This document shows, one piece after another, positions 56,201 through 64,000 of a DNA stretch of 64,000 nucleotides. Position 1 is the stretch's first letter, and each line of letters opens with the position of its first letter. The translations under genes were made by a program, and so were the position numbers. Source of the stretch: Certhia americana (Eukaryota > Chordata > Aves > Passeriformes > Certhiidae); contig CM031871.1 of the NCBI GenBank assembly GCA_018697195.1, positions 639,353 through 703,352 on the forward strand, written 5' to 3'. A model generated the notes under the pieces. The model searched no databases, was not told where the DNA came from, and was given only the letters and a program-made list of their open reading frames with translations.

Positions 56201-59200
56201 GTGAAACAACTGTGCACCAGCACAGACAGCCAGAGATGATCCCCAGAAGGAAAGTCTAACACAGATCCTTTGATTCCTTTCTCCCACTGTGCTGCACTGC
56301 AACCTCCATTTCTACCATGACAGTTAAACAGATGAAGCCAGTACAAAAATATTAAAAAAAGAAAATAAAAAAGAAATTAGGATAATCCTGAGTCTCTTAT
56401 GACAGGAGCCCAGAAATCCTCAAGAACCTTAAAAAGAAAGTTGTCCCATCAAACCAGCTAAAAACGATAGTAACTCAAAGCAGCATTCATCACCCTGATC
56501 AAAGCCATTTGACAGCAGCATCTCATATACTGTGAGCATAAAAGAAAGCATCATCTCTTTTAAACACCTTTCACAATGATACAGAGCTAAGAAAATACTC
56601 CCTCTCAAAGAAATGCTGCAGGAGCCATTTGGGAACTGTGACAGAAAAATTGCAAATAGATGCCTGCAGGAGTACACATTTCCTAGTGCCAGGCAAACAG
56701 GAGATGCCTCAGCACATTGCTTCTTCCACCCAACACCTAGAGGCTCTCTTAGCTGTAGGTCTAGAAGCACAGTGAAAAAGTGCCTGTATTTCTAGGAGAA
56801 AACACATGATGGTGCTTGAAACAAAGCAAAATCATTTCACTTTCAGTTCTACCTTAGCAGGAACGGGTTAATGCTGAAACACAGGAAGAGCTTACAAACC
56901 CAAAATACAGCAACTGCTGATCTAAGTGGATTTGTTTCATGTGGCTGTCAATCTTACCAAGGAATGTAAGTGTCCTTTAAAGATGAAGGAAACAACCCAA
57001 AATATTTGAGAAACGTGGGTAATGCCCATTCTATAAAAAGCAGCAAGACCCCTACAAACTAGTCAAAGGTCACAGTCACAATATTTTACCAGGAAACAGA
57101 GCAGGCTTGCAGACATTTAAACAAAAATCCAACATTCACATGTGCCATGACTACACACACAGTCCCAATTCCCCTGCTCATACTTCAGTGAAGCTGAAGA
57201 AAAGCTCCAAGAGTTTAAAGGAAAGTGGGGAGCAAGCTAGTGAGGTAGGAGGAGCTTAAAGCCACAGTGACAATGTCTTCTTGTGGGAGAAAAAGCAGAA
57301 TTCCCATAATGAATGAAGGGGTGTAGCCCTGTCCTCATGTTTGCCAGCAAGGCCAGTCCAGCCAAAGCCTACCAGGGCCAACCAGCACCTCCAAGCAGTG
57401 CCAAGGTGGTGCAAAGAGGCAGGGAAAGCGGCAGACTGGATCTAGAGCAGAAGTCACCAAATGCTCAAGGCAGCGCTAACAACACTCAGGGGAGGGGGCT
57501 GAACGATTCCTGGAGCAGCTCTTGCCAAGAGTGTGCAAGAGACATCAACACAGCCCTATGCTCTGAGCAACTGCTACAGAAAGCACCCAAGAGGTAATCT
57601 GTGCCATCTCATCCAGGTGCAAGGAAGTGCCTTATCCACACCACTGGCAGCTCCAGAGAATCCTGTTCTCTTCCCAGTGCAGATGGGGGTAAGAGCAGGA
57701 TGTCAGGACACGGTTCACTACAGACATCTGGTACAAATCAAGGCAATCACAAAAGCTTAACAGATTGCTACCAAACTTAAAGAATTACATTGGACACTGT
57801 GTGACCCAATGTTTCCTTCTACATTTTACTCCTCATTTTTCCTATATCCTTCCTATCTTGTCTGGGTCAAAAAATCAGACTTGCAAAATCTCTGAGGAAG
57901 GGATCACCTAAGCACATAGTGTAATCATTACTGATGAGCTTTAATTAAAGCTAAACTCAGCCCCCTGCAATTTCCTCCAACCCCAAGCAAAGCCAGCCAA
58001 AACTAAAAGGAGCTCAGACTTCCAAGAGTTTTGCTAATTAGAAATACTTTCATGTGCTTGGCTTTGCACAGCACACAGATATGCAGGTAATTCCAGCCCC
58101 TAAAACCATGTAATCTGAAAGAGACAAAAAGCCATAGCATGCCAAGAAAAAAAAAAGGAGAAGAAGGCTCTTTGAGAAAAAAAAACAACCCAAAACTGAT
58201 AGTAAATTCTGCTCTTTCACTTATCTAGGAACTGCTAAGCAGTGAAAACGAAACCTGCCCATCTGCACACAATTCCCCTCATCAGAGAAACCGCAGACCA
58301 GGCTGGCTCTCTCCTGCTGGGAAGTTCATACTCAGAGGCCAAAAAAGCAGCCTTATCAAGGAAACAACACCTCGAGGCTGCTCCTCCACAGTCACACTAG
58401 AAGTCCTTTGCACCAGGCACAGAAACTGTTCAGAGTTATTAGAGAAAGTCTCTTCTCCCCCACAGAATGATTTCCAAGTACCAGGCTGCTCCAGGAAGGT
58501 CTTCAAAGGTGACAGTCACTAGATTTAGTCACTAGTCTGCCTGCTTCTACTGTAAACATTTTCATTCTATTACAGAAAAAAACTCCAAACCCTATTTGAT
58601 CTGTCAGCTCCTCAGACTCCTGCTGAGTATGGATGACTCCTGTCATCCTGCTACAAAACACAATACAGGCACACATGGCATAAATGACTTCAGGTGAGAG
58701 TGTTCAGCGAATACACCCCCCACCCCCCAATATAATTCCCTATCACAGTTCTTACTGGTTTAGGATCTAACAGAAATAAAAAGCCACACTGGGGACTTTT
58801 ACAAGGCCCTCACATTATCCAGAGGTGTAGCATCCTGGTTCTGTATGCAGTCATGCCCAAATCCCAGGAGCACTGACTCCAGGTTTGCACAGGCATCCCT
58901 GGTGGAATGCTGCACACTGTTCTGTGCCTGTGCACAGTGAGAAACTGAGCTGAACTCACAGTCTCAGTTGGCCTAATCTGCTTTAAAGAGGAGGGCAGGA
59001 ACCCAACAAAACCACCTAACCAAAAATCAGTCACATTTTTTCGTCCTAAATTCAGCAAACATCACCAGGTGCAAACAAGAAGGCGCTGACAAATCAAAAG
59101 CAGAGATTTTTCACACCAGCCTTCCTTGGTACAGGGCATCCTATCCACAAGGTTTACCATCACCTGTTACACTCTGTACATGCACAATAGAAGTGTTTTG

Positions 59201-61075
59201 CCTCAGCAGGTCCCTAAGCTCTGCCAGTTACCTCTAATGAAAGACAAGAGACTTAGAAAGGAAGGCAAGAAAATGGGAAAAGACAGGTTGAAGAAATTCA
59301 AGTGAAGAACAGGGTGCTAGAATGCTACTTTTTATACAACACATTCTCACAGTGTTTTTGCGTACGCCCGTAGCACAGAAGAGATCTCCAGGAATATAGC
59401 TGGCAAAATTATCCTAAAGAAGACGGTGAACAGCACTAATCTCATGTAAAGAATGCAAAGGAGAGGAAAAAATCCCCACACAGAAATCCTCTTTTTTTAT
59501 TACACGTTTTAAGATGTTATGCTTCCACAGGCAAGTGAAAACAGTTTCAGTCTGATTAGCGACAAAAAATTGTAACAGAACAAAACCCACTCTTCCCCAC
59601 AGGTGGATTTTTGCAAAATGTCCTTTACCAAAAAGCAAACCAAAACAAAAACTTCAAAAATAATTTCCTGTCGGGGAACCACTTTGCTCCTTCCTCCACC
59701 AAACACTTTAATCGTTTTGAACAGATAACAAGTATCCCATGACAAGATTAAGGTCCAGATACTCCAAGAGACATAAAGAAAAGTTCACCATTTCTGAAAT
59801 AAACATTGACTTTTTGAATGAAGACTTTCGTGATTTAAATAACTCTGAGGCATGATAACTTTTTTTTTTTAATTAAAGCTACAAAATATTATCGTTTAAA
59901 AGAAGACAAGAACATCCCCCCACCCCTCCTGCCAAACCCACCAGTTTCAGAGCTGCTCTCAGTCCAAGGTACAGAGACCATCAGCAGCACATGGAACCTC
60001 CACAAACACTCTTCTAAGGAAGGAGACCTGCTCACTCCGTTCCCTTCCACTTCACACACCACCCAGTCTCCAGCTCCAGCTTTCACTCACACTGAATCCA
60101 ACACATCCGTGTGTCACAGGGAATGTGAGCGCTGTTCACGGGAAACAAAGGGACAGCCAAAGGCGCTCACCACAACAGGCAGCCACAGACACCTACAGCT
60201 TTTGGGAAGGCAAGGAGCGGGGAGAAAAGCTCACACTGAATTGACTCATCTGTATCAATCACCTGCTTTTCCTAAAAACCTTAGGGCTATTATTAGAAAT
60301 ACTTCCATGCCTTGCTTTCTTTCTGGAGGTGCCACTCCCACATCCCTCTGTTGCGGGAGGGCTCAGGCAAGCGCGCGTCCCTCTGGAGTCACCACTCCAG
60401 GATTAACTCCTTCCTCTACCCTGCCCCGCCAAACCCTCGCGCCTGACAACTCTCACCAGAAACTGAGGGCGAGATGCTGCACTTCATCACGCAGTCCAAT
60501 GGCAAAGAGAACTTTCTGTGGTTTTATGGAACACCACCTGCGCGGGAGCGAGGCCAATTCGCGACAGAAGCAGGGACGATGGAGAGGCGCAGAACGGCTC
60601 GATCTCGCCGGGGGAAACAGCAGCGGGGCCGGGGTCGATGGCAGAGCGGGAAGTCACTCCCAGCACGGGCGAGGAGGGACGAGCGGGACAGCGGCAGCGA
60701 CTGAGCAGGAAACAGAGCAAAGGAGAAACAACCGCGCCGCTGAAACGTAAGGCCGGATTCAGCGGGCAGAAAGGAACCGGGAGACGGCCGGGAGGCAGAG
60801 AAGTTTCCAGCAGCCAAAAGAGAAAGCAGAACGAGCACACGGGCCCCCGCGGGGTCACTGCACCCTCTCAGGCTTGCGGGGCTGCGAGGCGCAGCCGGCA
60901 CCTCCGGCCCCGGCGCTGATGCTCCGCGGCCCAGGAGCCAGCGGGCCCGACACACGCCCGGACACGGCTACGGCCACCGGCGCTTGGCGGGCGGGCCCAC
61001 GCACACCCCGTGAGCTTCCCGCCCAACGCCGTGTCTCCACCGAGCCGCGGCCGGCGAGCCTCAGGCGATACTCAC
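50210..61075 (-). other. BID: BID first intron (long)
   Basis: This stretch of about 10.9 kb lies between the promoter-proximal exon and the 5' UTR exon. It includes an A/C-rich tract (51000-51085). Further donor-like sites near 52808 and 53051 (minus strand) may mark alternative 5' UTR exons. The open frames of up to about 200 codons (51934-52545, 55101-55484) have no recognisable domain or coding support and are treated as chance. Confidence 0.6.
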
Positions 61076-61320
61076 CGGGAGCGGAGCTGCGGAGCGGCGG
61101 GGCGGCACAGCGCCGCTCGGTATTTAAAGGCCGAGCCGGCCCCGCCCCGCGGGCGGGAACGCGCGGCACGCGCCCGCCGCAGGCCCGGCCCAACGGCCGC
61201 GCGGGCTGAGGGAGCGGGGCTCGGGAATTATCCCGGAATCCACCCGTGCCTCGGGATCCGCCCGATCCGGGCCCCGCCACAGCCGTCCCCATGGCGATCC
61301 TCGTTCTGGAACTCTGATGG
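60350..61320 (-). promoter_or_regulatory. BID: BID CpG-island promoter and first exon
   Basis: This is a strongly CpG-rich kilobase. On the minus strand a TATA-like CTTTAAATACC (61130-61120) lies about 45 bp upstream of a consensus donor CTCCCG|GTGAGT (61076/61075). A short non-coding first exon would end there, unless transcription starts further upstream in the island. Open frames seen across the island on both strands reflect high GC content. The assignment to BID rests on strand and position, because no other minus-strand gene lies in between. Confidence 0.55.
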
Positions 61321-61431
61321 GTCCCGACCTTGGTGCTGCTTGGCCAAAGGCTACTCATACCCTATCTACAGCCACATTTCGCTCTAACAAATAAAAGCAG
61401 ATTTTCGTTTAACATCCTTTTATGAGCTTAA

Positions 61432-61790
61432 AATCACAGAACCACAGAACCAATTAGGTTGGAAAAGGCCTCTCAGATCATCGGCTCCAACTTGTGACCG
61501 TGCACCACCACGTCACCCAGACCAAAGCACTCGGTGCCACACCCAGTCTTTCCTTAAACATCTCCAGGGACGGTGACTCTACCACCTCCCTGGGCAGCCC
61601 ATTCCAGTGTCTAATCACCTTTCTGTGAAGAAATTACTCCCAGTGTCCAACCCGAACTTCCCCTGGTGCAGTTTAAGACTTTGTGCTCTCATTCTGTCAC
61701 TTGTTGCCTGGGAGAAGAGGCTAGTCCCCATCTTGCTACAACCTCCTTGCAAGTCTAGTAATACAGTCCTACTCCAACTAATTCCTATTT
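61432..61790 (-). mobile_element. CR1 LINE fragment (reverse orientation)
   Basis: The plus strand reads aatcacagaaccacagaacc and aattaggttggaaaaggcct, the reverse complement of a CR1 3' end. It continues with ctccagggacggtgactcta, ccacctccctgggcagccca and ctgggagaagaggctagtcc. It is one of the better preserved copies and sits just upstream of the BID CpG island. Confidence 0.95.
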
Positions 61791-64000
61791 AATACAGCCT
61801 TACACTTCAACACATCTCTGTTTAGAGCAATGCCTAGTTGGTACTCAATACCGCTGTCCTTCCTGTCACACTTTTCTAACTAACACGCCCAGTCATGGTG
61901 CCAGTGTCATGCTCAGACTTTGGATTGCCCCAGAGGGTGTGCCACGGGTACCTGACCTTAGTGTGCTTTTCGAAGTTCCTGGGATTCTCCAAAACAGACT
62001 GAACCATTTCTGATTTAGGTTTGAGTCATGTTGGTCAACTCAACAGGTGGCTTCCCCCTGGGAATGGTGTTAGGGGGGAAGAAAATGACAGCAAATATGT
62101 AAATTTCAAGGAACTGAAGAGAAGTTTCCGTTTTCTCAAACTGTTTCGCTTTGTTCTACAAAGTCAGCATTGCCCCAAGCAGCACTGTCCTACTCTCTGC
62201 CTTCTGCCCAGCGTATTTGTTTTGAGAAATCACTGTGGGGTTGTTTATATATTTTTGTTTCTGATAACTGAGTAATATGAATTATATATTTATATAGAAC
62301 ATGTGAGTAATAAAAAAGAGATACCATCTTTTGCTTACAGAAAGCCATGTGATTCATGCACCGGTGACAAGCAGAAAAGCACCACACACTCAGAGGTTAG
62401 GAAATACTAGTTTATCTACCTTCCTGGAATCCACAGGCATGCACACTGTTCCCAAGGTGCCAAGGCAACATAGCAGTTTTCCGGAGCTGGTTTCTGGTGC
62501 GGGGTTTTTTTCATTGTTCCATATTTTGACTGCTGTGTAAAAAAATGATACAGGCTAAGGAAGGAGGCAACTCTTTATCATATCCCTCAAGTAATATCTA
62601 TAAAATGAAGCATAAAGTCCCTTCTTTCCTATGCAGCCACATGCCAGCACTGTTGCTTTCACCCATTGCCACCTATAGGGTTGTTTTTCTGGTAACTGCT
62701 CCATTGCTGCTGATGCTTAGGATTTAAAGCAGGAAGATACACCTAGGACCTGCTGGAATTCTTAAGAGATGAGAGGCCAGGTAGAAGCCTTACAGGATTA
62801 GGTTTGCATTTTCCAATATATGGGACTTAAAAATGCAATTGCTACTGTAGACAACAGTTGCTGTTACAGAACTGATGGTGAGGACTCTTCAAAAAAACAC
62901 TATAAAACCTGAGGGAAGCCAGAATGGCAGGGGGTTATAGGCATAACTCATAACTTTCCCCCATTTTTTTTCCTGACAAGTTACATTCATTGTCTTTAGC
63001 CAGGCCGAGTTCAGCCAGGAGGGCTGTATAAGATAAAATATATCTGCTGCTGCCAGAGAGAGGCTCTGCATGCTTCTTAATGAATCCACTGACAATCCTC
63101 CTCCTGTGCTCCCAAGAGCCGAGGGAACATTCACCCTCCCACCTTGGTAACTTCTGTACTGTTCCTCACCTCCACACGGAAGGCAAAGAGCTGGGCAGGG
63201 GTTGTGGTTCTGCGCCAAGGGGAACGACACAGGGTAAGCGAGGCAGCTTCATGGGCATGGAATGCAACCTGTGGAAGGGGTCAGAGGCTTCTGAAGGCTA
63301 CTTTCATTATCAAGGAAATTACCAATTTCATTATCAAGGAAGGCAGCAGCTGCCACCAGGCTGGGCTTCTGGGGTGGGGTTTACTTGTTAGAGGGTCTTT
63401 TTCTGGTGCAATTTCTTAGACACATGTAGCTAATCTGTGCAGGAGCACTCATCTTGGAGGGCCAGCATAGGTTTTGCCCAAGCTAGCAACAGATAAAAGT
63501 TCCTCCTGGACCCGTTGTTCCATCCACAGTTTACAAAACAGCAGAATATCTTTTTTCCTAATTGGGACTGAGGACTAATAACTTTACAGTGTAGCTTAAA
63601 AAAGACATGATGAAGTGTTGCAAGACTGGTCTCCTAAGCTATGGACACAAGCCAACCTCCTGTGTCCCGGAGTCCAGCAGTCACTTTCCAGACATTCATT
63701 TTTCTTTTGGCATCAAGTGAGAAATCCTCATTGACTAGCCTTTTGACAGCAGAGAGATCCCCCAATCCTGGCTAACCACAGCTTTCTCCCATTACTATTC
63801 TTATTCCCACTACTGTTTTGGAGAGACCAATAGAACAGGAAGAATTGTAAGGTTTGAAATGTACTCAAGGAGCTGCTGCCCTACTGAGCTGCACATATGA
63901 GGCAGTAAGTGCTGTCATTCCTGCCCGCTGCAGCACAATCTCCAGGCAAGGGGAAATCCGAGGTCTGACATCCCTCCTGCTGCAGTAATGGGTTTCCTTT
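61790..64000. other. intergenic region upstream of BID
   Basis: I see no gene. A 15-bp phrase ttcattatcaaggaa occurs twice about 25 bp apart at 63303-63343. The remaining short ORFs have no coding character. Confidence 0.6.

Noticed and set aside
60109..61387. Several ORFs of 111-213 codons around 60.1-61.4 kb
   Set aside because: GC-rich CpG-island frames on both strands; Arg/Gly/Ala/Pro-biased and mutually overlapping.
1..64000. CRISPR arrays, tRNA or rRNA genes, prophage or biosynthetic clusters
   Set aside because: None seen; the window is vertebrate gene-and-intron sequence with CR1 repeats.

Overview
The window looks like a bird nuclear chromosome segment. The evidence is at least six CR1-type LINE fragments with typical CR1 3' ends, compact GT-AG-spliced vertebrate genes, CpG-island promoters, and protein pieces that match three vertebrate genes known to be neighbours (human order ATP6V1E1 - BCL2L13 - BID on 22q11). 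There is no prokaryotic-style coding. Short ORFs of about 60-200 codons are scattered throughout, and almost all of them are chance frames in introns, UTRs or CpG islands.

Layout. (1) 1-1.75 kb, minus strand: the first coding exon (11 codons) and the start of intron 1 of ATP6V1E1, a V-ATPase subunit. Its 5' flank holds a 12-unit hexamer repeat and a CpG-island promoter with a CCAAT box, a CRE and a TATA box that all read to the right. (2) 2.6-36.6 kb, plus strand: the complete BCL2L13 (Bcl-rambo) gene. It has a CpG-island promoter with a perfect CLEAR/E-box palindrome, a non-coding exon 1, and six coding exons that splice in phase to a 469-residue protein with a C-terminal membrane anchor and a W-x-x-V LC3-interacting motif. 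(3) 36.6-42.1 kb: the region between the two convergent genes, with a ~0.9-kb CR1 element and further plus-strand poly(A) signals. (4) 42.2-61.3 kb, minus strand: BID. I place a 5' UTR exon, the start-codon exon, the exon with the caspase-8 site, the BH3 exon and the helix 6-8 exon. The terminal exon is only a candidate. A CpG-island promoter lies near 61 kb. (5) 61.4-64 kb: intergenic sequence with one CR1 fragment.

Biology. Two BCL-2-family genes sit tail to tail. BCL2L13 is a mitochondrial outer-membrane protein and mitophagy receptor. BID is a BH3-only activator that caspase-8 cleaves. BCL2L13 and a V-ATPase gene sit head to head, each with a CRE or CLEAR-type element.

The most interesting lead is in BCL2L13 intron 6. 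A phase-compatible acceptor at 27,799/27,800 opens 60 codons, then a stop, then an AATAAA hexamer 25 nt later. This has the layout of an alternative terminal exon for a BCL2L13 form lacking the LIR and the membrane anchor. I saw no mobile gene cluster, CRISPR array, tRNA or rRNA gene. Most of the window is an ordinary conserved locus.
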